Origin: Anaerocolumna aminovalerica
GTDB taxonomy: Bacteria; Bacillota; Clostridia; Lachnospirales; Lachnospiraceae
Direction: 5' to 3'
DNA: 64,000 nt
Assembly: GCF_900115365.1 (NCBI RefSeq)
Contig: NZ_FOWD01000003.1
Location: 1 to 64,000, forward strand
Below, one piece after another: positions 51,720 to 61,861 of this stretch; within the stretch, counting starts at the first letter, position 1, and every line of letters starts with the position of its first letter. The translations under genes and the position numbers were made by a program. The notes under the pieces are model-generated. The model was not told the origin of the DNA. It saw nothing but the letters and a program-made list of their open reading frames with translations, and searched no databases.

Positions 51720-54305
51720 ATGACTGATTATTACGGATTAACTTTGAAAGAAGTTCAAAAACGGAGGGAGATTTACGGATATAATGAAATACGTACGAAT
51801 AATAAGAAAAAGTTTTTAAAACAGCTAAAGCATATTATTTCAGAACCAATATATCTTCTATTATCCTTTGCTGCTATAATTTATTTTCTTCTGGGGGAAG
51901 CAACAGATGGTATATTTATGATAGCATTTGTAATATTTGTTATCGGAATCGATGTTTTTCAAGAAATCAGAACCGGAAATGTATTAAAAAAATTAAAGGA
52001 AATTAGTGAACCTAAAATTCCTGTTATCCGAGAAGGAAAAGAAATACAATTATCCGGCAGAGAACTTGTACCAGGGGATTTGATGCTTATAACGGAAGGA
52101 GTTAAAATTCCTGCTGATGGCTATATAGTCAGGGCAAATGGTCTATGTATTGATGAAAGTATATTAACCGGTGAATCCACCGGTATATGGAAGAATGCCA
52201 AAAAACATATTATTCATAAGGACTTATTAAATTATCTCAATGTGAATACCGAGGCAGAAAGCAAAGAAGAATATTTTAAAAAAGATTGCTGTTATGCGGG
52301 AACCCATGTAATCGTTGGAACCGGTATTGTATGTGTGGAGAAAACAGGTAAATATACAGAGTATGGGAAAATAGCTGAGAGCATTTTAAAAGTACCTGAA
52401 ATAAATACCGGTCTACAAATACAGATGAAAAAGCTTGCAAAGCAATGTACTATATTGGCTGCATTACTTTTTCTTTTAGTTGGATTTTTTACATTTTTAA
52501 ATTTATCAGAGCAAGAATTGATGGAACGTATTATTCATAGTATGATGGCTGGCATTGTTTTGGCTTTATCTATGATTCCCGGAGAATTCCCTGTAATTTT
52601 ATCTGTCTTTTTATCAATGGGAGCCTTTCGATTGGCCAAGAAAAATGCTTTGATTAGACATCTTCCCTCTGTGGAAACTCTGGGTTCTGTGTCTGTATTA
52701 TGTATGGACAAAACAGGTACCATAACACATAATAAAATGCAGGTTTCGGAATGCTTTATGAATAACCCTCAAATTGAAAGGTTCCGCAAAGCTATAATTT
52801 TTTCCTGTAAAGAAGGGACTTTCGATCCGGTGGAAAAAGCATTGATTGAATATGGAGAATCTTTATACAGACAAAGTACCAACCAACCAGAGAAAGTTTC
52901 AATTTGCAGTATAGATAAAAGTAATTCTATACTTATTAAGGAATATCCCTTTACCAACGAACTTAAAGCCATGGGTCAGGTCTGGAAAGAAGATGGATAT
53001 TATACTATAGCCGCAAAGGGAAGTCCTGAGACAATCCTTTCCCAATGCTATCTCACAACGGATCAGGACATGGAAGTGAAAGAACAGATGAATAACTTTT
53101 TAAAGAAAGGTCTAAGAGTAATTGCATTGGCAGACAGGATTATTCCGGAAGGCAACCATATTCCTGATAATCTGTCTGAGTGTAAATTGCATTTTAGAGG
53201 AATTGTTGGTTTATCCGATCCAATTAGAAATGAAATGAAAGATATTATTAAAGAAAGTTATGATGCAGGAATCCGTATTATTATGATTACCGGAGATCAT
53301 CCGGAAACAGCGTCCTTTATTGCAGGTAAAGTAGGGATTCGTAACAGCGATAAGGTTATTACTGGGGAAATGCTATCCAGGCTAACAGACTTAGAATTAA
53401 AAAATATTGTAAAAGAATATAATATTTATGCCAGAGTTTTACCCCTCCATAAAATGAAAATTGTGAAAGCACTTCAGGAAAACGGTGAAGTAGTTGCTAT
53501 GACCGGTGATGGAGTGAATGACTCTCCTGCTCAGAAAATTGCTGATATTGGAATTGCAATGGGCAAGCATGGCAGCGAAGTATGCAGAGAGGCTGCTGAT
53601 TTAATCCTATTAGACGATAATATATCAACTATAATAAGTACTGTTCATGATGGAAGGCGAATATATCAGAATATTGTTAAAGCAATAGGATATGTATTAA
53701 CGATACACATACCAATAGCGCTTATATCCCTGGTAGCCCCAATGTTAGGAATCGGGTCGGATTCCCTTATGCTTCTGCCCCTCCATATTGTATTACTGGA
53801 GTTGATAATGGATCCAACCTGTAGTATTGCGCTGGAACGCATTCCGGCAGAGGCTAATACTATGAAGAAACCGCCAAGACAGCCAATGGAATCATTATTT
53901 TCAAAAGCCAGACTTATAAAAAGCATTATTCAGGGATTGGTAATATTTATATTTTCATTTAGTATTTACTTTAGTATGCTGAATTTATCTTATCCACCAG
54001 AAATTGCAAGAACAGCGGGCTTTTCCGTCCTTGTACTTTCCAACATTCTATTAGTAATAGAAAATAGTTCTGAAAAAGAAAACATAGTTCAGGCTTTTAA
54101 AAAGATAAGCCACGATCCAGGAATATGGGCAGTTAATATTATAACATTGGTCGGACTTGTTTTATGTATTTACAGCCCTCTTCATAAAACTTTAGGATTT
54201 TATCCTTTAGGCCTGACAAGTATAAGCCTGGTAATAATTTTTTCCATCCTTTCAGTATTGTGGTTTGAAATAGTAAAATTAAAATATTGCCGGAAGACGG
54301 AATAA
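51720..54305 (+). CDS. P-type cation ATPase under NiCo riboswitch control
   Basis: This 861-residue membrane pump has TGES (150-153, actuator domain), DKTGT (D330 phosphorylation site), the nucleotide-binding domain (about 350-500), MTGDGVND (hinge) and about ten helices, as in P2-type pumps. The ion-site helix M4 reads IPGEFP (286-291), not the PEGL form of typical calcium pumps or the CPC or SPC of classic P1B heavy-metal pumps. The leader riboswitch suggests export of Co, Ni or Fe(II). It lies downstream of the DtxR-family gene on the same strand, near feoAB. The ATG follows GGAGGTAG. The transported ion is inferred. Confidence 0.85.
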   Translation: MTDYYGLTLKEVQKRREIYGYNEIRTNNKKKFLKQLKHIISEPIYLLLSFAAIIYFLLGEATDGIFMIAFVIFVIGIDVFQEIRTGNVLKKLKEISEPKIPVIREGKEIQLSGRELVPGDLMLITEGVKIPADGYIVRANGLCIDESILTGESTGIWKNAKKHIIHKDLLNYLNVNTEAESKEEYFKKDCCYAGTHVIVGTGIVCVEKTGKYTEYGKIAESILKVPEINTGLQIQMKKLAKQCTILAALLFLLVGFFTFLNLSEQELMERIIHSMMAGIVLALSMIPGEFPVILSVFLSMGAFRLAKKNALIRHLPSVETLGSVSVLCMDKTGTITHNKMQVSECFMNNPQIERFRKAIIFSCKEGTFDPVEKALIEYGESLYRQSTNQPEKVSICSIDKSNSILIKEYPFTNELKAMGQVWKEDGYYTIAAKGSPETILSQCYLTTDQDMEVKEQMNNFLKKGLRVIALADRIIPEGNHIPDNLSECKLHFRGIVGLSDPIRNEMKDIIKESYDAGIRIIMITGDHPETASFIAGKVGIRNSDKVITGEMLSRLTDLELKNIVKEYNIYARVLPLHKMKIVKALQENGEVVAMTGDGVNDSPAQKIADIGIAMGKHGSEVCREAADLILLDDNISTIISTVHDGRRIYQNIVKAIGYVLTIHIPIALISLVAPMLGIGSDSLMLLPLHIVLLELIMDPTCSIALERIPAEANTMKKPPRQPMESLFSKARLIKSIIQGLVIFIFSFSIYFSMLNLSYPPEIARTAGFSVLVLSNILLVIENSSEKENIVQAFKKISHDPGIWAVNIITLVGLVLCIYSPLHKTLGFYPLGLTSISLVIIFSILSVLWFEIVKLKYCRKTE

Positions 54306-54314
54306 AGTAAATAT

Positions 54315-54361
54315 AAAAAGGCAGCATCTGAAAATTATTCTTCTGGTTGTTGCCTTTTTTA
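54315..54361. terminator. Terminator between the ATPase and GNAT genes
   Basis: AAAAAGGCAGCA pairs with TGTTGCCTTTTT, with one G-T pair, and ends in T. It lies between convergent genes. Confidence 0.75.
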
Positions 54362-54375
54362 TGTGATAATCCTGT

Positions 54376-54897
54376 TTATTTAATTTCAAGGGAGTACATC
54401 AATTCTTCTCTTTCTTCATCAGAGGATTTATTCTTACGTCCATTTGCTCTTTCCACTAATGAGAATCCCAATTTTTCCATCACTCTAGATGAGCTAACAT
54501 TTTCACTGTCACAGTGTGCAATGAATTTCCGGATTTTCAATTCTTGTATAGCAAAATGGATAATTGCACTTGCCGCTTCTGCTGCATACCCATTTCCCCA
54601 GAACTCCTTACATATTATCCAGCCAAGCTCACCCTCTGCATTTTCATTATTGATATATATACTAACTGCGCCGATATGTTTATTATCTAACAGAATAGCA
54701 AATTCATAAAATTGAGGGTTATACTTTTCCCATTCTGCCTGTACCCTTTCCAGAAAGCTCTCAGTCTCCCTTATATCTGTATTTGGTAAGTATACCATAT
54801 ATTTAGTATTATCAAAATCACTGGCATATTTATGTGTAGATATAAGATGTCGGGATCCTAATGGCTCCAATAACAACCTTTTTGTATGTATATTCAT
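54376..54897 (-). CDS. GNAT acetyltransferase, RimJ/RimL type
   Basis: This 173-residue enzyme starts like ribosomal-protein acetyltransferases (IHTKRLLLEPLGSRHL). It has the acetyl-CoA-binding strand and loop ELGWIICKEFWGNGYAAEAA (about 89-108) and the C-terminal FIAHCDSENVSSSRVMEKLG with the conserved NxxSxxxxEKLGF arrangement. It would acetylate an amino group of a protein or small molecule; the substrate is unknown. The ATG follows GGGGAG. Confidence 0.85.
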   Translation of the reverse strand: MNIHTKRLLLEPLGSRHLISTHKYASDFDNTKYMVYLPNTDIRETESFLERVQAEWEKYNPQFYEFAILLDNKHIGAVSIYINNENAEGELGWIICKEFWGNGYAAEAASAIIHFAIQELKIRKFIAHCDSENVSSSRVMEKLGFSLVERANGRKNKSSDEEREELMYSLEIK

Positions 54898-55008
54898 ATT
54901 AGTTCTCCCCTACAAACTGGTATTCAAAAATATTATCAATTTCCATGACGCATGATTCCAACATTCTGTTGATATATCTTGTCTCGTTACGAATCTCCAG
55001 ATCAGAAT

Positions 55009-56490
55009 TTAAATATTAATTGACTTGCCTTCTTTTTTTAGTATCCGCTGTATCACAAATTTTCCGGTAGCTGCAGCCACTGGTAATCCACCGGGAGATT
55101 GCAGCCATTGACTTGCTATAAATACGTTGGAAAGCCCATTTACTTTACCTTTTAATCTTGGGATTTTAATATTTTTCTTTTCAATGAAAGCCATATATGC
55201 TCCGTTAAATGAATTGCAATATTTCTCATAGGTCAGAGGTGTCCAACAATCCAGAAGTTCAATATGACCATTAAGTTTAGGAAAACATTCAATAATTCTA
55301 TCTGTTACAGCTTCTGCAATGGTTTGTTTTGCATTTTTGTAATCCTGCTTATTCAAGGACTTCCAGTAATCAAAATCATCTTTCCGTTGCATAATATTAA
55401 CTTGTAAAACAGTTTTACCTTCTGGAGCAAAGGAAGGATCATAATGATAACTTTTTAGTGACATTCTTGTAACATCATTATTTCCTATAGTAATAGGCTT
55501 GAAATCAAAAATAATTGTTTCATCGCTAAACAAGTTATTATCTGCAGAAAAAGCCATTTGTAATCCACTGAAAACAGGATAATCATTGGGATTTTCATAG
55601 CAGACTTTTAGCTTTTTATCCATATAGGAGCTATCCATTAAACGTCCAAATGTTTCTGCTGTGTCAGTTGCACAAATAACATAGTCTGCATGAACAACTG
55701 TGTCATCATTAAGAATAACACCTTCTGCTTTATTATGACTGATGATTATTTTCTTTATAGGTTTATTAGTATGCAGAACACCTCCAAGTTCTTTATATCT
55801 TTTAATAATTCTGTTTGTCATGGCAAGTGAGCCTTTCAATGGAATATCACCGTTTCCGCTTGTCATTGTAGCATAAGAAATAATGAAGCTGGAAGCGAAA
55901 TATTCTTTACACATATAGTCGGTTAACAATTTTCGTATCAGCGGATTCTCAAATCTGTTACCTAAATCTTCAATATCCATTTTGTCATATTCTTTCATTA
56001 CTTTAAACATTCCAGCCATTTTTTTGCCCATGTTAATATAATCAAATATATTCATCATATCCATTGGCTTGTTGAAAGGCATTTCACAACATTCTGCTAA
56101 CCGAACATGGGAAATTAATTTATGTATTTCTTCTGCATCTTCGGGAGCAATTTGTAAAAGTTCCCTTTGGGTTTTATCCAAATCTCTCCACAAGGTAGCC
56201 GATTTGCCATCCAGTTTGGAGGTGTAGAAGGTTTGATTATGAATCATTTCTACATCATCACCAATTGCATTTAAAGTTTCCCAAATTTTATAAAGTTCCG
56301 TTCCTTTTTTTGTCCCAGTTAACCAATGGATGCAATTGTCAATGTGATGCCCTTTTCTGTCCCAGCCCATGCATTGTCCACCTGCTACCGGATTTTTTTC
56401 ATAAATTTCACTTTTGAAACCATTCAATTGTGCATAAACTCCGGCTGTAAGTCCTGCAATACCCTCGCCGACTATTACTGTTTTTTTCAA
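55009..56490 (-). CDS. FAD-dependent oxidoreductase of the phytoene desaturase (CrtI) type
   Basis: This 493-residue flavoprotein has an N-terminal FAD-binding Rossmann motif (IVGEGIAGLTAGVYAQLNG, about 6-24) and the second FAD contact GGQCMGWDRKGHHID. The end GLSNVFIASQWLQSPGGLPV (about 455-474) is the CrtI/amine oxidase C-terminal FAD motif. Clostridial members are not linked to carotenoids and their substrates are mostly unknown. The start is a TTG (56488-56490) with AAGGAGGGG six bases before it. No carotenoid genes are nearby. Confidence 0.8.
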   Translation of the reverse strand: MKKTVIVGEGIAGLTAGVYAQLNGFKSEIYEKNPVAGGQCMGWDRKGHHIDNCIHWLTGTKKGTELYKIWETLNAIGDDVEMIHNQTFYTSKLDGKSATLWRDLDKTQRELLQIAPEDAEEIHKLISHVRLAECCEMPFNKPMDMMNIFDYINMGKKMAGMFKVMKEYDKMDIEDLGNRFENPLIRKLLTDYMCKEYFASSFIISYATMTSGNGDIPLKGSLAMTNRIIKRYKELGGVLHTNKPIKKIIISHNKAEGVILNDDTVVHADYVICATDTAETFGRLMDSSYMDKKLKVCYENPNDYPVFSGLQMAFSADNNLFSDETIIFDFKPITIGNNDVTRMSLKSYHYDPSFAPEGKTVLQVNIMQRKDDFDYWKSLNKQDYKNAKQTIAEAVTDRIIECFPKLNGHIELLDCWTPLTYEKYCNSFNGAYMAFIEKKNIKIPRLKGKVNGLSNVFIASQWLQSPGGLPVAAATGKFVIQRILKKEGKSINI

Positions 56491-56581
56491 ATTATCCCCT
56501 CCTTAAAATATCATTCATATTTCTAAGTCTAACATCATCATAACTTCATCCTCATCTATTACGCCCATATGTTGAAATCAT

Positions 56582-57430
56582 TTATAATAAAGTAAAAATA
56601 AAAAAGTATGTAACCAAAGCTGCTATCAGGCTTGCAAGAGTACCAACCAGGTAATACTCTGCAAATTCCTGACTTTTTGATATTTTATCATACCTTGCAA
56701 TTGATTTTGCAGTCATAATAAAACCGATGGAAGCGTATTGGCCTATGCTAAGAAATATAGCTATTAAAATTCGTTCTAAAAATCCAATATACTGTCCTGC
56801 ATTTTTATTTTCTATTCCTATGATAGTCTTCCTATTCATATCCATTGAAGTATCTGCTGCAGTCACAGATAGTTTGAATTCTGAGCCACTATATTGGGAT
56901 ATTAATGGATCAGATGGCTTTAAACCAGTAAATAACTTTTTAAAGCTTATATTAATTGGTTTACCAATAATTAACATAAGCAATATCCATCGAAATAATT
57001 TATGTGAATCGATGTTTAGGTATTGAAAAAATGCTTCTACGGAAAATACAGGTTTAATTTTTAAATTGCGGTTTATAAAACATATAATAATAATTGAAAT
57101 TAAATGCAGGCTTTGGTCAGCCAGATATAAAGTACTTTCTCTTAATACTAAATATTTTTTCTTTATTTTTTTAATGATTTTTACCTTATATAAAAATTTT
57201 ACAGAATCAATTATGAAGTGAATAATACAGATAAATAAGAGGGTTCTCCATAAGCTCCCATCCAATCCCAAAAGAAACCATATAAATAAGAATGGTATAC
57301 AATATATGAAACTATGCTGTACAACCCCTTTAAATACATTATCCTTTATTTTAGCCAAATGCTTAGTCTGCAAATAGTAATCACCTGCAAAATGTGCCAT
57401 TAAGCATAATAATAATAGTTCATGTTTCAT
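56582..57430 (-). CDS. DUF3307 membrane protein (SatE-like)
   Basis: This 282-residue membrane protein begins ELLLLCLMAHFAGDYYLQTK, the DUF3307 signature (HxxGDxxLQ). Several transmembrane helices follow (about 28-60, 85-105, 150-165, 205-225, 262-281). The start at MKHELL is preferred because GGGGG precedes it; a frame seven residues longer overlaps the previous gene. It starts 4 bases after the satD-like stop. In Streptococcus mutans satD and satE form a pair linked to acid tolerance, but mechanism is unknown. Confidence 0.75.
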   Translation of the reverse strand: MKHELLLLCLMAHFAGDYYLQTKHLAKIKDNVFKGVVQHSFIYCIPFLFIWFLLGLDGSLWRTLLFICIIHFIIDSVKFLYKVKIIKKIKKKYLVLRESTLYLADQSLHLISIIIICFINRNLKIKPVFSVEAFFQYLNIDSHKLFRWILLMLIIGKPINISFKKLFTGLKPSDPLISQYSGSEFKLSVTAADTSMDMNRKTIIGIENKNAGQYIGFLERILIAIFLSIGQYASIGFIMTAKSIARYDKISKSQEFAEYYLVGTLASLIAALVTYFFIFTLL

Positions 57431-57434
57431 TAAA

Positions 57435-58109
57435 CTACCCCCAAATCTCATTCACTATTGTAGATACAGTTTCAACTCCTTGAATATAATCATAAAACCC
57501 TGCTGCTTTCAGACGTCTTTGCACACTTGATTGGGATATTCCCAACGCTTCTGCTGCTTCTACCTGACTTTTCTTTTCTAACATTATTTTTTTAACTATC
57601 TCTCTTTGCTTTAAGGTCCAATTGTTTTCAATACAAGAACATAATTGAAGGTTGCTATTTATTAAATTAATTTCATGAGGATGGATTCCTGCTTCTTCTT
57701 TTATCATAATGTTTACACTGCCATTCATCTTGCCTTTTTCTAAAACTTTAATCTCCTCAACCATTTTTCTAGCATTATAGTAAGCAGGGCCGTCCGCTCC
57801 TATTGCCATATCTCGATTGATTTCTGTGTACATTCCGCCTATACCAATCCCAAAACGTAGTTTTATTGGATAAATATTTAATTTAATAGTTTCAATAATT
57901 TCAAAAATATATTTTGGATGATTCAATAATCCTTGGAACTCATCTCCCAGAGTTATTAAAAAATTAGCTGCTATTACATCAGAATATTTTTTATTTATTT
58001 CATCTAATATTTTGTTTAAATTAATTTGAACTTCATTTCTAATTTGTAATGTTCTATCTGTATCGATGCTTTTGGAATTAATGATATCTCCTATTATGGC
58101 AAAAAACAT
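57435..58109 (-). CDS. SatD-family protein with C-terminal HTH
   Basis: This 224-residue protein matches SatD. The start AIIGDIINSKSI and the later ITLGDEFQGLL (about 52-62) are family landmarks. The two acidic motifs, GDI and GDEFQ, in beta-strand contexts are reminiscent of the metal-binding palm of GGDEF-type cyclases. A helix-turn-helix (AAEALGISQSSVQRRLKAAG) lies near 178-197. GGAGG precedes the ATG. The DUF3307 gene follows directly. Function is not established; a nucleotide-related activity is inference. Confidence 0.75.
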   Translation of the reverse strand: MFFAIIGDIINSKSIDTDRTLQIRNEVQINLNKILDEINKKYSDVIAANFLITLGDEFQGLLNHPKYIFEIIETIKLNIYPIKLRFGIGIGGMYTEINRDMAIGADGPAYYNARKMVEEIKVLEKGKMNGSVNIMIKEEAGIHPHEINLINSNLQLCSCIENNWTLKQREIVKKIMLEKKSQVEAAEALGISQSSVQRRLKAAGFYDYIQGVETVSTIVNEIWG

Positions 58110-58692
58110 TGGCTATTCCTCCATATAAACAATTCTTTATTTTGGAATATTTTATCATATTTTTTATATAATAGCAAGAAAATATGCAATAAAAAGTACA
58201 TATTTAAACTACATGCAGTTAAAACTGCATATTTAAAGTTCGTGTAATTTCTACTGCATATAATTAAATTATTTACTTACATTTGTACTCTATCTAATTG
58301 TCCAAAGTACCCTGTCTCATTCCATTAACAGTAACAGTGCTCATCTACTAATTAAAATATAATCTCCATTTTTTAATTGTATAACGTCAGCCTTTAATGC
58401 AATTTCTAAATCCCTTATACACTGCTGCTTTTCGTTTTCATCAGTTATATATAGTGCCAGGGGGTTTCCAGTAATTACACTATCTATTTATCAGTTATAT
58501 ATACAAAAATCTCACGATTCTTCTCCACTTGAACCGCCTCCGATTTTAGTATTCATAATTGTATGGATTCCCCTACCATTTTATAACAATGTTGTTTCTT
58601 TGCAATTGCATGGCTATAAGAAAGCAGATGCATATTATCTTTAAATTAGTAAATAATCTAAATACTAAATAACAAATAAAGGAATTTAAGAG
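58110..58692. other. Gap with a decayed small minus-strand gene
   Basis: On the minus strand between about 58345 and 58560, pieces read MNTKIGGGSSGEE, then REIFVYITD, then CIRDLEIALKADVIQLKNGD and ISR with a stop. A repeated TATCAGTTATATATA/CATCAGTTATATATA (58490 and 58439) suggests a local duplication that broke the frame. No riboswitch or T-box was recognised upstream of the hydroxylase operon. Confidence 0.4.
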
Positions 58693-61026
58693 ATGGGTAC
58701 AACTATTAATGAAAATGTTCATCGTAAAGAATCTTGGGATAAAGTTACGGGCAATGCAAAATATACAGATGATTATCCTATTACAAAATGTCTCTGTGCT
58801 CGTTTGCTTACTTCTCCCCACCCTCATGCTAAAATAAAATTTATCAATATACTTAAGGCACAAAAATTAGAAGGTGTAAAAGCTATAATTACAGGTCATG
58901 ATTTTCCAATATTAACAGGTCCCTTGTTAAAAGATCGGCCGCCTTTAGCTAAAGATATTGTAAGATATGCTGGAGAACCAGTTGCAATGGTTGTTGCTAT
59001 TACAGAAGCAATTGCATTAAAAGCTGTTAGACTAATTGAGGTGGAATATGAAAAACTAACTCCAATATTTTCACCTATAAAAGCACTGGAAACTGATGCG
59101 CCCATATTACATCCATATCTATCTCAGTATACTAAAGTTCAAAAAGATATATATCCAATAGAGAATACTAACATAAGCTCTAAGTTTCAGATACGAAAAG
59201 GCGATATAGAAGAATGATTTAAAAAAAGTGATGTAATAATAGAACAATCATATCATTTACCACCATCTGATCACTTAGCTATGGAAATACGTACAGCCAG
59301 AGCAGAAATTTCAGCTGATGGGAAAGTGAAAATAGAAACCTCATCACAATCTCCCTTTTCAGTAATGAAACAAATTGGAAAATGCTTTAATATTGATGCT
59401 GGTAATATTGAAGTTCATGTTCCATTTGTTGGTGGTGCATTTGGTGGAAAAGCACCGGTTACCTTAGAAATATTAGCTTATATGGCCAGCTTTAAAGTAA
59501 ATGGAACTCCGGTAAGGGTTATAATATCCCGGGAAGAAGATATGACTTCGGCTCCTTGCCGCCTTGGATTAGATGCAAAGATAATGCTTGGTGCAACCAA
59601 AGAAGGTAAAATAAATGCTGCTAAGCTAACTTTTTATTTAGATTCAGGTGCCTATGCAGATATTAGCCCGTATATGTCAAAATCTATTGCTGCTGATTGT
59701 ACAGGTCCATATAATATAGAAAACTTATATTGTGACTCCTATTGTATTTACACCAATCGTACCTATTCGACCTCATATAGAGGCTTTGGACATCTATGCT
59801 ATACCTATTGCATGGAATGTGCATTGGATATTCTGGCGAAACGGTGCGAAGTAGATCCTCTTGAATTAAGGTTAATTAATGCAATTAAACCCGGGAATCT
59901 AAGTCCAACACAAGTAATAAGTACCTTAAGTAATACTGGAAATATAACATCATGCTTACAAAAATTAAAGGAGGTCATTAATTGGAAAGGGCCTCAAATT
60001 AAGAAAATTGATAACGAAGTTATACGAACCACTGGTATTGCATGTTTATGGAAACAAGCTGTTCCGCCACCTGGTTCTGTATCCGGTGCTATCATTACTT
60101 TCAATTCAGATGGCAGCCTTAATTTAAACACTGGTAATGTTGAGATGGGAAGTGGCGGACAAACCATGCTTGCACATATGTTAGCTGATAAATTAAAAAT
60201 GGATATAAAAAAAATTCATGTTAATTTTACTAAAGATACAAGGTTTAATCCAGAACACTATAAAACTGTGGCAAGTATAACTAACTATATGGCTGGAAAT
60301 GCAGTAATGAAGGCTGCAGATGAAGTCCTTTCACAATTAAAGGAAATGGGAAGTGAAATATTTTCTTGCAGCCCTGAAGATATAGACGTAGCTGAAAGTA
60401 AAGTGTTTCGTAAAGATAATCCCCAAAGCTTTATTGACTTTAAAGATATTGTATTAGGATATAAGCCAGAAAATGAGAAAGTAATTGGACAGCCGGTTAT
60501 AGCCAAAGGCACTTTTATATTGAAACAACTATCCTTATTAGACCCCAATACAGGTAAAGGAAAAAGTGGCCCATCATGGACAGTTGGGGCACAAGCTGTA
60601 GAGATAGAATTTAATATAAAAGATTATACTTATCGAATCGTAAATGCAACTACCGTTATGGATGTTGGAAAAATTGTTAATCCAGATGGAATGAAAGGTA
60701 TAATCTATGGTGGAATGGCCATGGGATTAAGTATGGCTAGCCGTGAGGTTTATGACTATAATCAGGAAGGCAGATTAAAAACTCCTAATTTACGCACCTA
60801 TAAATTATTGCATATTGGCCAAGAACCGTTATATCATGTTGAATTTATTGAAACCCCCCAATTAGATTCGCCATATGGTTCACGTAGTATATCTGAACAT
60901 GGCATTATTGGAATACCTGCGGCTCTCTCAAATGCTCTATCCTTAGCTACCAATATTAATATTAATGAATTACCCTTAACACCAGAGTATTTATGGAGGC
61001 AGATGGAGGCTAAACATGATAGCTGA
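58693..61026 (+). pseudogene. Molybdopterin-binding hydroxylase large subunit, interrupted by TGA
   Basis: A single frame of 778 codons encodes the catalytic subunit of a xanthine-dehydrogenase-family molybdenum hydroxylase, broken by one TGA at 59215-59217 (codon 175, after QIRKGDIEE, before FKKSDVIIE). All else looks intact: the N-terminal a/b-hammerhead (about 1-130), SSQSP, GGAFGGK, SYRGFGH, GSGGQT for cofactor binding, and the catalytic glutamate in GSRSISEHG. In relatives the interrupted place is usually a small residue (Gly or Ala), so GGA to TGA is a likely change. The TGA is not at an active-site position and no SECIS-like hairpin follows it. The FAD gene overlaps its end by 11 bases. 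Confidence 0.85.
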
Positions 61027-61861
61027 TAATTTTATATATTGTAAACCAGAAACAAAAAAAGATGCTGTAAAAGCTTATGAAAAACTAAAAAAGGAAAGCA
61101 ATAAAGTATTTTATTATGGTGGAGGCAGTGAAATTATCACTATGGCCAGGGCTGGCAGTAATGTACCTGATGCTGTAATTGACATTAAAGGTATACCAGA
61201 ATGCAATGTTTTAGAGCTTAAAAATGATGTATTAATTATTGGTGGAGCGGTTTCACTTAATGATATTAATGAATCCAAGTTATTTCCTTTATTGGGTACT
61301 GCCGGTGCACGTATTGCTGATCATACAAATCAGTGTCGTATCACAGTAGGCGGGAATATTTGCGGAACAATTATATATAGAGAAACCGTACTTCCATTAT
61401 TGCTTACAGATGCTAAAGTATCAATTTATGGTCCTGGCAGACGTAGAACTTTACCCTTAAATGAAATCTTTCATGAAAGAATTAAGTTAGACCAGGGGGA
61501 ATTCATTTACCAAATAAAAGTCAAAAAAGAGATGACAGAAACACCTTTTATTCATGTAAAAAAGACAGCTAATGAAAAAATAGACTATCCACTTGTGACA
61601 GTTTGTGTTACCCAATATAAAGGCAGATTACGAATGGCATTTTCGGGAATTTGTTCCTACCCTTTTAGAAGTACAGATATTGAAGAAGTCATTAATAATC
61701 CGGAAATTTCTGTAGGAGATAAATTAAATCTGATTCATAATTTACTTCCTGAACCACCTTTGACAGATTATGAAGGTTCTGGTAAGTATAGAATATTTGT
61801 CATGAAAAATATTATTGAAAAGATTTTAGAAAGGTATCATAATAATGCTAAAATTCTATGA
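61016..61861 (+). CDS. FAD-binding (medium) subunit of the molybdenum hydroxylase
   Basis: This 281-residue protein matches CoxM/XdhB-type FAD subunits. YGGGSEIITMARAG (about 34-47) is the first FAD loop and ITVGGNICG (about 109-117) is the second. The C-terminal CO-dehydrogenase flavoprotein domain follows. It carries electrons between the iron-sulphur subunit and NAD or another acceptor. It overlaps the large-subunit gene by 11 bases and the small-subunit gene by 17 bases, so translation is coupled. Confidence 0.9.
   Translation: MIADNFIYCKPETKKDAVKAYEKLKKESNKVFYYGGGSEIITMARAGSNVPDAVIDIKGIPECNVLELKNDVLIIGGAVSLNDINESKLFPLLGTAGARIADHTNQCRITVGGNICGTIIYRETVLPLLLTDAKVSIYGPGRRRTLPLNEIFHERIKLDQGEFIYQIKVKKEMTETPFIHVKKTANEKIDYPLVTVCVTQYKGRLRMAFSGICSYPFRSTDIEEVINNPEISVGDKLNLIHNLLPEPPLTDYEGSGKYRIFVMKNIIEKILERYHNNAKIL

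Noticed and set aside
59215-59217. Selenocysteine codon in the hydroxylase large subunit
   Set aside because: No SECIS-like hairpin follows the TGA and the site is not in the active centre. Selenium in related hydroxylases is a labile non-selenocysteine atom.
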